Origin: an uncultured Cellvibrio sp.
GTDB taxonomy: Bacteria; Pseudomonadota; Gammaproteobacteria; Pseudomonadales; Cellvibrionaceae
Length of the DNA: 32,422 nucleotides
NCBI GenBank assembly: GCA_946481095.1
Contig: CAMLML010000050.1
Coordinates: 1-32,422 of the forward strand
Reading direction: 5' to 3'
A program made the position numbers and the translations under genes. Numbering within the stretch: position 1 is the stretch's first letter; each line of letters opens with the position of its first letter. Of this stretch, positions 1 to 8,750 are shown piece by piece. The notes beneath the pieces were generated by a model. The model was not told the DNA's origin and ran no database searches. It saw only the letters and a list, made by a program, of their open reading frames with translations.

Positions 1-5
1 AAAAA

Positions 6-1472
6 ATGAAGATAGTAATCGCCGGTGGCGGCACAGCGGGTTGGATTGCAGCCGCAGCGCTTTCACATCAAATGGGAGAAATACTCGATATTACCTTGGT
101 GGAATCCCAGGACATTGGAACCATTGGTGTTGGCGAAGCCACCATCCCACCTATGAGAACATTTCATCGATTATTGGGTATTAACGAACAGGAATTTATG
201 CGTGCAACCAATGCCACATTTAAACTCGGTATTCAATTCGAAAACTGGAAACAAATTGGCGAAAAATATATCCACTCTTTTGGTGTTACAGGCAAACAAA
301 CATTAATTACTGACTTCATCCATTTTTGGCTTAGAGGCCGAAAGCTGGGAATAGCCGATGAATTTGGTCATTATTGCCTTGAATATAAAGCAGCTTTAGC
401 AAATCGTTTTGCGATCAATGACAATATCAAAATAAATTATGCCTTTCATCTTGATGCGGGACGCTATGCCAGTTTTCTTAGACTGCGCGCTGAAGCACGT
501 GGTGTAGCACGAGTGGAAGGAAAAATAGCCGATGTACAACAAGAGCCCGAGTCCGGTTTTATCACGGCAATCAAAATGGAATCAGGCCAGGAAATTGCTG
601 GAGATTTATTTATCGATTGCACCGGCATGAGAGGCTTATTAATAGAACAAACTCTGCAAACAGGTTTCGAAGAATGGGGGCATTGGCTACCCTGCGATAG
701 CGCTATTGCAATTCAAACTGAATCGACAACTCCGGCTGTACCCTACACAAAATCGATTGCACATCATGCGGGTTGGCGCTGGCAAATTCCTTTACAGCAT
801 AGAGTGGGTAATGGAATAGTTTTTTCCGGTTACCATTTGTCTGATGATGAGGCAACTAATATGTTGCTCTCAAGTGTGGATGGAAAAGTGCTCACTGAAC
901 CCAGGGTTATCAAATTTAAAACTGGCAGACGCAAAAAATCCTGGAATAAAAATTGTATTGCAATGGGCCTTGCTTCCGGTTTTTTGGAGCCGCTGGAATC
1001 AACCAGTATTCATATGATCATGACAGCAGTAACCCGCTTGTTACAACTATTTCCACACGACGAAATCAAACAATCAATTGTTGACGAATACAATCTTCAG
1101 GCAGCAAGCGAATTTATCCGAATCAGGGATTTTATTATTTTGCACTACAAAGCTACCGAACGTGATGATAGCGATTTTTGGCGTTACTGTAAGAATATGG
1201 AAATTCCTGATGATCTTATACATCGCATAAAACTGTTTAAAGATTTTGGAAGATCCTTTCAGGTTGAAGGCGAATTATTTCGATTGGATTCATGGACTCA
1301 GGTTATGCTTGGGCAGGGGCTTGTTCCTTCATCCTATCACCCTATTGTTGATTTGATGTCGGAACGGGAACTGCAACACTTCCTGAATAATGTTGCAGCT
1401 GAAGTTGATAAAAATATGGCGATGCTGTCAACACATCAGGATTTTATTAAAAAATACTGCGGCAGTATGTGA
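6..1472 (+). CDS. Flavin-dependent tryptophan halogenase family protein
   Basis: This 488-residue protein belongs to the flavin-dependent halogenase family (PF04820), which uses FADH2, O2 and halide to halogenate aromatic, usually indole, substrates. What is visible: an N-terminal FAD-binding GGGTAGW motif (residues 7-13); the GVGEAT(I)P segment (41-48); a Lys at 73 in FKLGI, where the family's catalytic lysine lies; the diagnostic WRWQIP motif (257-262); and a PLEST motif (329-333) containing the conserved acidic residue. Length is a little below that of the classical PrnA-type enzymes (about 530). The ATG lies 5 bases from the window edge, so its ribosome binding site and upstream neighbours cannot be seen. 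The substrate is unknown; many relatives in Cellvibrio-like bacteria lie beside TonB-dependent receptor genes rather than in antibiotic clusters. Family assignment is secure, substrate is not. Confidence 0.9.
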   Translation: MKIVIAGGGTAGWIAAAALSHQMGEILDITLVESQDIGTIGVGEATIPPMRTFHRLLGINEQEFMRATNATFKLGIQFENWKQIGEKYIHSFGVTGKQTLITDFIHFWLRGRKLGIADEFGHYCLEYKAALANRFAINDNIKINYAFHLDAGRYASFLRLRAEARGVARVEGKIADVQQEPESGFITAIKMESGQEIAGDLFIDCTGMRGLLIEQTLQTGFEEWGHWLPCDSAIAIQTESTTPAVPYTKSIAHHAGWRWQIPLQHRVGNGIVFSGYHLSDDEATNMLLSSVDGKVLTEPRVIKFKTGRRKKSWNKNCIAMGLASGFLEPLESTSIHMIMTAVTRLLQLFPHDEIKQSIVDEYNLQAASEFIRIRDFIILHYKATERDDSDFWRYCKNMEIPDDLIHRIKLFKDFGRSFQVEGELFRLDSWTQVMLGQGLVPSSYHPIVDLMSERELQHFLNNVAAEVDKNMAMLSTHQDFIKKYCGSM

Positions 1473-1490
1473 GTGATTCGCCCACAAAAC

Positions 1491-2369
1491 TCATTTTGAA
1501 AAAAATTTATTAAATATCGCAGCGACTTCCTGAGCATCATTTTCCATGTGCAGGTGATGTCCACCTTCCAATAAATGAGCTTTGACGAAAGGAAAGCTGG
1601 CAACTTCTTTTAAATAATTTGAATAGGTTTTTTGCAACCCATGCTTACCCAAAATTAATTCACAAGGCGCCGTAATATTATTGATAAAGGAATTGAATTG
1701 TTCGGTTGTCAGTTTTACCGGTGTTGGTGCCAACAGGCGCGGATCTGTACTCCAGGAATAACCGCCTTTACTCTCTTTTAATCCACGCTCTGTTATTGCG
1801 GTTGCCGCTTCATGACTCAAAGGAAACATGCCGCGTTCACGAACTTGTATTGCTGTTTTTATATCAGGATAAACAGAAAGTGATTTGTTAATTTGATAAT
1901 TTAATCCTTTAATCGCAGAAGCCAATTGTTGTGGCGATTTTTCGGGTGGAACACCTTCCAGCAAAAAACCTTCAATTAAAGCCAGATGAGTGATCCGTTC
2001 AGGAAAAGTACCTGCTGCCAATCCACTGAATATGGCACCGCGGGAATGCCCCAGAAGTGCAAATTTATCCCAACCAAAATAATCGGCGATTGAAAACATA
2101 TCACTGATGTCATCAAAACAGTGATATGCACTGGCTCCCAATCGATGATCAGTTTGTCCGTGCCCTGCCATATCAACTGCAATAATATGCACGTTTGACA
2201 TCAAGGGCGCTATGCGAAAAAAACTGGCGGCATTATCCAGCCAACCGTGTAATGCAAGCACTGGAAGTTGTCCGGGGCGTCCCCATTCCAAAGCAGAGAA
2301 TTTCATTGAATTAATGTTGAATTCAATATTTCTTGGTTGTTCTTTAATCGATTTAACAGCAACTGACAT
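1491..2369 (-). CDS. Alpha/beta hydrolase (serine hydrolase-like)
   Basis: A 292-residue cytosolic alpha/beta-hydrolase fold protein. The oxyanion-hole HGWLDN motif is at 41-46, the nucleophile elbow GHSRG at 107-111 puts the catalytic serine at 109, and a GGHHLHME segment near residue 270 supplies the catalytic histidine. There is no signal peptide. The pattern HGWLDNAASF plus a terminal GGHHLHMEN resembles the serine hydrolase-like (SERHL) subgroup; the substrate cannot be deduced. The ATG at 2369 lies 13 nt downstream of the cheV-like stop, so the two are probably co-transcribed. It converges with the halogenase gene, with only 18 bases between the two stop codons and no obvious hairpin there. 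Confidence 0.85.
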   Translation of the reverse strand: MSVAVKSIKEQPRNIEFNINSMKFSALEWGRPGQLPVLALHGWLDNAASFFRIAPLMSNVHIIAVDMAGHGQTDHRLGASAYHCFDDISDMFSIADYFGWDKFALLGHSRGAIFSGLAAGTFPERITHLALIEGFLLEGVPPEKSPQQLASAIKGLNYQINKSLSVYPDIKTAIQVRERGMFPLSHEAATAITERGLKESKGGYSWSTDPRLLAPTPVKLTTEQFNSFINNITAPCELILGKHGLQKTYSNYLKEVASFPFVKAHLLEGGHHLHMENDAQEVAAIFNKFFSK

Positions 2370-2382
2370 ACACCATATCCCT

Positions 2383-3333
2383 TTAAGTTTCCGAGTGCTC
2401 GGCGAGAAACACTTTTAACCTTTTTTGCACTACAACAGCAAGATCATCCGGTTGAAATTTTGATAAAAAATCATTACACCCCACTTTATCCACCATGGCT
2501 TTGTTGAAACTGCCTGACAATGAAGTATGCAGAACTATATAAAGATCTTTAAGCAAGGGATCTTTGCGAATTTCAGACGTCAATCGGTAACCATCCATCT
2601 CCGGCATCTCCGCATCAGTAACCAGCATGATAATTTCATCGGTAACTTTTTTACCTTGGGCAGACCATTGTTTAAGCATGTTCAACGCCTGCAACCCATC
2701 TTGTACAGAAATGATCTCAATTCCAAGATTACCCATGGTTTCCTTCACCTGCCTTACTGCAGTGGGTGAATCCTCTGCTAGAAGTATCTTTAGCTTACGA
2801 CTCCTCGCACACTCGGCAAGTTCCCGATTCAGTACATCAACCGACACCTGGGTATTGTAGGGAATGATATCGGCAAGCACTCTTTCAACATCCAGAATCT
2901 CCACAATCTGGTCATCAATTTTGGTAATAGCAGTGAGGAAATGCCCACACCCTGTACCTTTGGGCGGCGACAAAATAATCTCCCAGTTGAGGTTCACTAT
3001 GCGGTCAACAGAGCCAATCATAAATGCTTGTACGGATCGATTATATTCAGCGATGATCAGGTTTGACTTGCACTTATCAGGCAAAGGACCTGCACCTATT
3101 GCGGCACTCAGGTCTATCACCGGCACCGTTTGCCCCCGCAAATGCGCCACACCCAGAACATGCGGATGACTATGCGGTACAGATCTGAGCTGCGGCACAT
3201 TCACCACTTCCTGAACCTTGAATACGTTAATTGCAAATAATTGTTTCCCCGCCAAACGAAACATCAAGAGTTCAAGGCGGTTTTCACCAACCAGACGTGT
3301 ACGCTGGTCAATCGAATCCAGTAATTTAGACAT
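2383..3333 (-). CDS. cheV: CheV-type chemotaxis coupling protein (CheW + receiver)
   Basis: The protein (316 residues from the chosen start) joins an N-terminal CheW domain (about 16-158) to a C-terminal response-regulator receiver (about 181-312). CheV proteins couple chemoreceptors to the CheA kinase and adapt the signal by receiver phosphorylation. Visible receiver residues: acidic pair in LLAEDSP (187-188), phospho-acceptor Asp240 in LVTDAEMPEMDG, Thr/Ser in LHTSLSG (about 270) and Lys292 in FLSKFQP. The CheW part has the PPKGTG and LDVE segments typical of CheV. I chose the ATG at 3333 because MSKLLDSIDQRTRLVGENRL matches the usual CheV N-terminus; a GTG at 3378 with GGGGA upstream would add 15 residues. 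No other che gene is near, so it serves a chemotaxis or pilus-signalling cluster elsewhere. Confidence 0.9.
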   Translation of the reverse strand: MSKLLDSIDQRTRLVGENRLELLMFRLAGKQLFAINVFKVQEVVNVPQLRSVPHSHPHVLGVAHLRGQTVPVIDLSAAIGAGPLPDKCKSNLIIAEYNRSVQAFMIGSVDRIVNLNWEIILSPPKGTGCGHFLTAITKIDDQIVEILDVERVLADIIPYNTQVSVDVLNRELAECARSRKLKILLAEDSPTAVRQVKETMGNLGIEIISVQDGLQALNMLKQWSAQGKKVTDEIIMLVTDAEMPEMDGYRLTSEIRKDPLLKDLYIVLHTSLSGSFNKAMVDKVGCNDFLSKFQPDDLAVVVQKRLKVFLAEHSET

Positions 3334-3402
3334 GGTTTGCCCCAATACGGCAGTTCTGCTCGCATTGAGTATAGGCACTAATTCCCCGGTGAAGGATTGA
3401 AT

Positions 3403-3645
3403 TCAGATTTTTGATTGGATCAAAGAAATTATCTGTTCCTGGTCAAAAGGCCAGTCCAGCTCACCACAAGAAGTTGCAACCACTGGAATGCGGACACCGT
3501 AAGACTCTATGAGAAAGTCAGATTCCGCTATATCAACTTCTTTCAGGTTTATGTTGCGGGAAGATAACAAAGGCCAAAGTACATCTCTGGCCTTTTCACA
3601 CAGATGGCAACCAGCGGTATGGTACAAAACCAGTGAAATTGCCAT
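3403..3645 (-). CDS. Small glutaredoxin-like protein (DUF836 family)
   Basis: An 80-residue thioredoxin-fold protein of the glutaredoxin-like DUF836 group. A CHLC redox motif sits at about residues 14-17 after the first beta strand (LVLYHTAGC), and the cis-proline loop appears as GVRIPVV (about 51-57). It probably performs thiol-disulfide or glutathione-linked chemistry in the cytosol; the partner is unknown. Its ATG overlaps the stop codon of the upstream FHA gene by one base (TAATG), indicating translational coupling. The overlap is noteworthy because the two proteins have no obvious functional link. Confidence 0.8.
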   Translation of the reverse strand: MAISLVLYHTAGCHLCEKARDVLWPLLSSRNINLKEVDIAESDFLIESYGVRIPVVATSCGELDWPFDQEQIISLIQSKI

Positions 3646-4514
3646 TAGCGATTCAACATCACCAATGCAACCAACACCAGTGTTATGGCAGCTATCAACA
3701 ACAAACCATACAAGCCTTTATTGGAACTGGATGGCGCCTGATCAACCTGTTTGGGCTTGTGAGGCGACGAACTGGAAGATGAATGGATAACCGGCTTGAC
3801 TACAGGTTTGGGCTTTGGCGCTTCAGGCGGTACCAAGGGGGTACTACGCACAGTAGTTTTGGAAAGCTCTTCAGTACTGGGGCCCATTACACCAAAACTC
3901 AGGGTATCAAAGCGAATCTCATCCCCTTTTTTGGCCCGACCTTCAGTAATTCTTTGACCATTGATGAAAGTGCCATTGGCAGAACCCAAATCTTTTACCA
4001 GCAATCCACCTTCAGTCACCTGTATTTGCGCGTGGCGACGGGACAAATGTGCAGCAGCAAGACTGATATCACACTCACTGGCACGGCCGATGATAGTCAA
4101 TTCTTTCAGGGGAAATACCCGATTGGCCAAAGCCGTGTGGTTGGCCTTCAATGACCACATTGTAGATCTGCCGGGTGAACGCAATTGGGTGGTATTGGAG
4201 GACTCTTCAGTCAGCGCTTTTGGTTCACGTTTGGGATCAATCACAATCAAATCAACAATGCCCAAAGTAATCACATCCTCAGGGTGAAGATTGCATGGGC
4301 CGATTACTTCAACATCGTTAACCAATACCGGTCTGGTCGGTGCCAGATTCTTCAGGGTCAGGGTTTCGTTATCCACCAGAATTTCAAGATGAACATCAAC
4401 CACGTGCGGATCATCCACAACCAAGGCATTGGTTGCCGACCGGCCAACCGTAATTTTCGGCTCTACCAACCAGACCGCATTGTATTTATTTTCTTTGAAG
4501 CGGAGTTTCAGCAT
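3645..4514 (-). CDS. Tail-anchored protein with two FHA domains
   Basis: A 289-residue protein. The second FHA domain (about 138-212) is canonical: GRASECD (143-149), LSRRHA (157-162) and GSANGTFING (177-186) make up the phosphothreonine-binding site. The first (about 20-92) is degenerate: it keeps VGR at 23-25, but the usual Ser-x-x-His motif reads VVDVH, so phosphopeptide binding there is doubtful. A proline/serine/lysine-rich linker (about 220-265) leads to a single C-terminal hydrophobic helix (about 266-288) ending in NR. This predicts a cytosolic FHA module tethered to the inner membrane by its C-terminus. FHA proteins read Ser/Thr phosphorylation; no such kinase is in the window. A glutaredoxin-like gene overlaps its end by one base. 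Confidence 0.85.
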   Translation of the reverse strand: MLKLRFKENKYNAVWLVEPKITVGRSATNALVVDDPHVVDVHLEILVDNETLTLKNLAPTRPVLVNDVEVIGPCNLHPEDVITLGIVDLIVIDPKREPKALTEESSNTTQLRSPGRSTMWSLKANHTALANRVFPLKELTIIGRASECDISLAAAHLSRRHAQIQVTEGGLLVKDLGSANGTFINGQRITEGRAKKGDEIRFDTLSFGVMGPSTEELSKTTVRSTPLVPPEAPKPKPVVKPVIHSSSSSSPHKPKQVDQAPSSSNKGLYGLLLIAAITLVLVALVMLNR

Positions 4515-4547
4515 ATGTAAGACCTTATTGATGCAGCTATGCGCAGG

Positions 4548-4576
4548 ATAATGCTATAGCCCCAACCCTATTTCAA
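4548..4576 (-). promoter_or_regulatory. Candidate sigma70 promoter for the FHA gene
   Basis: On the minus strand a TTGAAA -35 box (4571-4576) lies 17 bp upstream of a CATTAT -10-like box (4548-4553), about 35 bp before the FHA start codon. The -35 matches the consensus at 5 of 6 positions and the -10 at 4 of 6. The spacing and position are good, but this is a visual match only. Confidence 0.3.
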
Positions 4577-4616
4577 CCGGTTTTTATCTATCGACGAGCG
4601 TCTTCAAAATATCGGC

Positions 4617-5312
4617 TCAGGGAATGAACAATTCCACTTTTGCGCCAGAATCAATTCCACCATTACTTAAAGATAAGTACCCCCTGTTTCCACTTGAATA
4701 ATGTAAATCCAAAATTCTTTGTGCAAACAGCAAACCCAATTGTGTACTTGAAATCAAACGATTGTTGTTATGATTGTCCGGATTTTTATCCAGCATTTGC
4801 GCCGGAAAACCATCACCATCATCCTCAATACTGATATGTAGATAAGCGCCTTCATCTTCGACTGAAATATTAATTTTACTTTTTGCATAACGTGAAGCAT
4901 TCACCAGAAGATTATTCAACACACTACCAATCAGTTCCGCATCAAGATACCAATGCAAACTTTCATCGCAATTCAGGTTGATTACAATATTTTTATAAGC
5001 CAGCAAGGATTCATTACGAACCAACTGCTCTGCGATTAATTCTATAACAGGAAATTCATCAATATTCGCAGCCAGGGTTTTTTCATCCAACCGATAAAGT
5101 GTCAACAATTGAATGAGATCATTATTAATGCGTGCAGCTTCATATTCCAGTTTGGACAATTGTGCTTTTTGAGGTTCCGATTCCGATGAGCTTTGCGCCA
5201 ATAAATCCTGCACATTCAACAACAACATAGTCACAGAATTTTTCATATCGTGAACGCTGGATGCCAGCAATGTTGAAAAATCCAGATTGGAATTGGTATT
5301 CATATTAGCCAT
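4617..5312 (-). CDS. Solitary cytosolic sensor histidine kinase
   Basis: A short (231-residue) histidine kinase with no membrane segment and no input domain beyond a few N-terminal residues. The H box is SSVHDMKNSV with the phospho-accepting His at 21. A dimerisation helix follows, then a HATPase_c domain: N box NNLLVNASRYAK (about 135), G1 box EDDGDGFP (about 163-170) and a short G2 region ending near the C-terminus. The HDMKN H box is typical of small bacterial kinases of this kind. I chose the ATG at 5312 (an in-frame TTG lies just upstream; another ATG is at 5303). No response regulator is adjacent; the nearest receiver is the CheV-like protein 1.3 kb away, and a link to it is speculative. 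Confidence 0.85.
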   Translation of the reverse strand: MANMNTNSNLDFSTLLASSVHDMKNSVTMLLLNVQDLLAQSSSESEPQKAQLSKLEYEAARINNDLIQLLTLYRLDEKTLAANIDEFPVIELIAEQLVRNESLLAYKNIVINLNCDESLHWYLDAELIGSVLNNLLVNASRYAKSKINISVEDEGAYLHISIEDDGDGFPAQMLDKNPDNHNNNRLISSTQLGLLFAQRILDLHYSSGNRGYLSLSNGGIDSGAKVELFIP

Positions 5313-5382
5313 CAATTCGATTTTCCTATAGATGCATTCAGTCTAGTCGAAAATAAAACACCCATCGAAAATAAAGCGCTTA

Positions 5383-6309
5383 TCAACAATCAGCCATCGA
5401 AAACACCAACATTTTTAATGCACGCCGGGGCTCAATATCCGGAAAGTCAGGATCAGGTGCCAATTGTTGTTCAAACAATGCACCAGGACAGTGCTCAAAA
5501 AAAAGTTGGGTCAGGAATTCAGCATCAAGATCAGGATTGTTCAAACAACTTAATACCTTGCCCCCTGATGGCATCAATTCCGGCAGGCGCTTGATTAATT
5601 TTACGTAATCCTTAATCGAGTCGAAACTGCCTTTTTGAAAACTGGGAGGATCCAGTATCACCAGATCATAAGGCCCTGCACGTTTTATTCTTCCCCAGGA
5701 TTTCAAAATATCCTCTGCAAGATATTGACTGCGGTTTTTATCCAAACCATTCAGCATATGATTGGCGCGCCCTTGATTAAGAGCGGCACTGCTCATGTCA
5801 ACATTGACTACTTTTTCCGCACCGGCAGCAACTGCAATCACCGAAAAACTGCAGGTATAAGCAAACAAATTTAACACCCGTCGATTAACTGCATGTTGCT
5901 CCAGCCATTGACGGGCAGGTTCAATATCCAGAAAAAAACCGATGTTCTGTTGTTTGACAAGACTCAAATAAAATTTCAATTCACCGCGTTTGGCAAAAAC
6001 CTGTGCAGGTAATTCACCATAAACAACCTCACTCGGATCGCCCGGCGCATACCGATGTTGCACTACAATCGTTTGAATTTTTTGAGAAATATTTTCTTTG
6101 AATAACATCAGGGCCTGATGTAACCAACCGTCAGGTGGTTGATGAAATAATGTCATCAACAATACCGGGTGAAAATAATCCAGAGTCACAAATTCAAATC
6201 CGGAATAAGTTTTCCCCCGACCATGAAAAACACGATAGCTATCAATCACATTATTTTCTGAATCAACTCGATTCTTTAATTTATTTAATTTTTCCAATAT
6301 AGGCTGCAT
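5383..6309 (-). CDS. Class I SAM-dependent methyltransferase, RlmI/RlmK-like
   Basis: A 308-residue Rossmann-fold methyltransferase of the COG1092 group, which includes the 23S rRNA methyltransferases RlmI and RlmK. Visible motifs: the SAM-binding segment VLNLFAYTCSFSV (145-157), the acidic residue after strand 2 (VVNVDMSS, 168-174) and the catalytic-site motif LDPPSF (219-224). Unlike RlmI (about 396 residues) it lacks an N-terminal PUA domain. The target base is not known. I chose the ATG at 6309, preceded by GGGACA, because a longer reading frame (to 6384) would run into the upstream kinase-like gene. The gap to that gene's stop is 10 bases, so they are likely co-transcribed. Confidence 0.85.
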   Translation of the reverse strand: MQPILEKLNKLKNRVDSENNVIDSYRVFHGRGKTYSGFEFVTLDYFHPVLLMTLFHQPPDGWLHQALMLFKENISQKIQTIVVQHRYAPGDPSEVVYGELPAQVFAKRGELKFYLSLVKQQNIGFFLDIEPARQWLEQHAVNRRVLNLFAYTCSFSVIAVAAGAEKVVNVDMSSAALNQGRANHMLNGLDKNRSQYLAEDILKSWGRIKRAGPYDLVILDPPSFQKGSFDSIKDYVKLIKRLPELMPSGGKVLSCLNNPDLDAEFLTQLFFEHCPGALFEQQLAPDPDFPDIEPRRALKMLVFSMADC

Positions 6310-6319
6310 AGCTGTCCCA

Positions 6320-7477
6320 TTAAATTTCTGCCTGGATTTCTGCCATGCCAAGCTGGTACAAAATATATTCCTGATAACCAACAATCACTCTATAGATACC
6401 AGACAAAGATTGATCCAATTCCGGATCATGGGTATCAACCAATAACGGCCTTCCTGCAAGGGATAATATTTTCCCACGCGTGGCAATAATAACAATATTG
6501 TCCTTGCCAACCTGCCGGATTACTTCCGGTGTAAATTGCTGATTCCCTCTCCCAAAAATATGTCCCTGACCACCAATAGCGGTAACAATAATTTTTACAG
6601 CGCCTTGATGCTGCGAAATATATTTCAGGATTTCATTTGCGTTTGCATCTTTGGCAATTAATTGCCTGTTCAATAATAAATCCACACCCAGCAAACTGCC
6701 TTCCAGACCTATCTCCTGTAAAAAAAGATGCGTAGTAGAACCTGTTCCTACCAAATACAAAGTGTCTGTATCCAATTCTTCGATTAATGTTTGCACCGCA
6801 TCCAATTGTGCCAATTCATCTTTTTCCACTCCGGAATTTTTGACTTGTTGCAGCAGATCACCGGCTTCAGGAACCCATAATTCTCCATAATATTTTGCTT
6901 TGACTTTTCCTTCACGAAAAGCTTCTTCATCTATGTCTTTTACATCGCGATGTGCCAGGTTGACTAATTTTCCGCTTAATAATTGACAAACCAAATCACC
7001 GGCAGCTTCAGGTGAAACGGCATAAACACCGGAATGAATTTTGACCCCGGCAGGCACACCCAAAACAATTTGTTTTTCAGGGAGTGTATCAACGAGAATT
7101 CTGGCTGTACCGTCACCACCGGCAAACAACAGTAAATCAATTTTATGCAGCAGTAACTGCTCAATTGCAATTATTGTATCCCTGGCTGTTGACGGAACAT
7201 TGTTGGCGCGTCCCAGAATAATTGGATCAAAACCTGCCGCTTTTACACTGGTTTCACCCATATCACCGGCAAAACACACAACATCAATATTATTGGAAAA
7301 AGAAATAAATTTTGACAAAGCGCGCTGCATACGGCCAATGGCTCGCAATTCAGCCCCCATTGCCAGAGCTTGATCACGAATAGCAATACCATCCGAACCT
7401 TTTAAACCAACACTACCACCAATACCGGCATAGGGATTGACCAACACGCCCAATCGAAATCGCTTTTTACTCTGCAC
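6320..7477 (-). CDS. ATP-NAD kinase family protein
   Basis: A 385-residue protein of the COG3199 ATP-NAD kinase-like group. It has the GGDGT signature (120-124) that NAD kinases and diacylglycerol kinases use to bind ATP, a glycine-rich NPYAGIGGSVGLKGSDG stretch near the N-terminus (14-30), and a GTGSTTHLFL segment around residue 245. The expected role is phosphorylation of NAD or a related nucleotide, but this branch is much less studied than canonical NadK, and the substrate is uncertain. The start is a GTG at 7477 with AGGG 7 nt upstream; it lies inside the 3' end of pdxB (11-base overlap), indicating translational coupling. Confidence 0.85.
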   Translation of the reverse strand: MQSKKRFRLGVLVNPYAGIGGSVGLKGSDGIAIRDQALAMGAELRAIGRMQRALSKFISFSNNIDVVCFAGDMGETSVKAAGFDPIILGRANNVPSTARDTIIAIEQLLLHKIDLLLFAGGDGTARILVDTLPEKQIVLGVPAGVKIHSGVYAVSPEAAGDLVCQLLSGKLVNLAHRDVKDIDEEAFREGKVKAKYYGELWVPEAGDLLQQVKNSGVEKDELAQLDAVQTLIEELDTDTLYLVGTGSTTHLFLQEIGLEGSLLGVDLLLNRQLIAKDANANEILKYISQHQGAVKIIVTAIGGQGHIFGRGNQQFTPEVIRQVGKDNIVIIATRGKILSLAGRPLLVDTHDPELDQSLSGIYRVIVGYQEYILYQLGMAEIQAEI

Positions 7478-8606
7478 AATTAAACCCTAATAAGGAAAGC
7501 CAATTTTTGGTTTCCTGACTTGCTTGATGACATCTGACTTGATAATTATGAAATTCGTTTCTTTTTGGATAAAGTTTTCGCAGCAAATCAAAACCCTCAT
7601 TGATTGCAATATTTTTTACAATTGCATCATGAGCTGTTTCACGCAAACGCATATTATCCGCATTGATATTATAAGCTTGCAGTACCAAATGTTTTACTAT
7701 CATCCAGGGATCGGTTAAATGTCCTGCATCCAAAATATTATCATTCAAATCCGGCACCAGATCTTTCAAATTTTTTTCCGGTTTTCGATTTAAAAACCGA
7801 CAGAAAGCACGATAAATCATTTCTGTTCCATTGAGTTTTCCATCAAAACTGTAACCCGCAATATGCGGCGTTCCAATCACCACTTTTTCAAGCAGAGGAA
7901 TACTGATAGCAGGCTCGGGTTCCCATACATCCAATACCACACGTAAATCAGCTCGCTGATTCATCACCGATAATAAATCCTGATTACTAATGACCGAGCC
8001 ACGACCTGCATTTATCAACACAGCCCCCGGTTTCAGCTGCATCAGTTCCTGTCTTTTTAATAAATGAAAACTGGGATAAGGACCTTCCGTGACCAAAGGG
8101 GTATGCATGCAAACAACGTCGCAAGCCAATACTTCTTCCAGACTGCAAAGATCGGAAATCTGTTCAACTGTTAAATTCGGATCGTAACAACGCAGTTCCA
8201 CACCCTGGGCTTGCAATCGACGATACAAAAGGCCGCCCACATTGCCACAACCTATAATGCCAACACGCGATCGGATCCAATTAACATCGAGCGCAGCCAA
8301 TGCTGCATAAACATATTCCACAACTGAATTGGCATTGCAGCCAGGAGCGTTAGCCAAGGCAATTCCCTGCTTATCGAGATAAGTAATATCCAGATGGTCA
8401 ACACCAATTGTGCAGGTTCCAACAAACTTTACACGGCTGGATTCCAACAAGGACTGATTGACCCGGGTAACCGATCGAATAATCAATGCATCGGCATCTT
8501 TTACGTCGGCAGGATTAATTTTGCGCCCCGACAAGTGTTGAACCTCACCCAAATGGGAAAAAAACTCTGATCCCAATGGAATATTTTCATCAATAATTAT
8601 CTTCAT
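7467..8606 (-). CDS. pdxB: Erythronate-4-phosphate dehydrogenase PdxB
   Basis: PdxB oxidises 4-phospho-D-erythronate in the DXP-dependent vitamin B6 (pyridoxal phosphate) pathway. The 379-residue protein shows the D-2-hydroxyacid dehydrogenase layout: NAD-binding GIIGCGNVGG (116-125), catalytic Arg202 in INAGRGS, Glu229 in DVWEPEP and His248 in TPHIAGYSFDGK, the last being a PdxB signature. The C-terminal part (about 285-379) fits the PdxB dimerisation domain. I chose the ATG at 8606 because AAGG lies 5 nt upstream; a GTG two codons earlier is possible. It is followed by the overlapping ATP-NAD kinase-like gene and is divergent from the gene at 8751. Confidence 0.95.
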   Translation of the reverse strand: MKIIIDENIPLGSEFFSHLGEVQHLSGRKINPADVKDADALIIRSVTRVNQSLLESSRVKFVGTCTIGVDHLDITYLDKQGIALANAPGCNANSVVEYVYAALAALDVNWIRSRVGIIGCGNVGGLLYRRLQAQGVELRCYDPNLTVEQISDLCSLEEVLACDVVCMHTPLVTEGPYPSFHLLKRQELMQLKPGAVLINAGRGSVISNQDLLSVMNQRADLRVVLDVWEPEPAISIPLLEKVVIGTPHIAGYSFDGKLNGTEMIYRAFCRFLNRKPEKNLKDLVPDLNDNILDAGHLTDPWMIVKHLVLQAYNINADNMRLRETAHDAIVKNIAINEGFDLLRKLYPKRNEFHNYQVRCHQASQETKNWLSLLGFNCAE

Positions 8607-8750
8607 ATACACCTTGAAAATGAAGGATGGGAAAAAAAAGAGGGGCTACCAGTTGTGCTTTCAGTGTTTAGCATATACTTTATATAGTGATGGTGACGCA
8701 AAAAAACATCATTCTTGGGATTAAATCCTACTTTTTTCGGGAGGTGTATT

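Noticed and set aside
3783..4520. Plus-strand frames opposite the FHA gene
   Set aside because: They are antisense shadows of a clear FHA protein, without ribosome binding sites or domain content.
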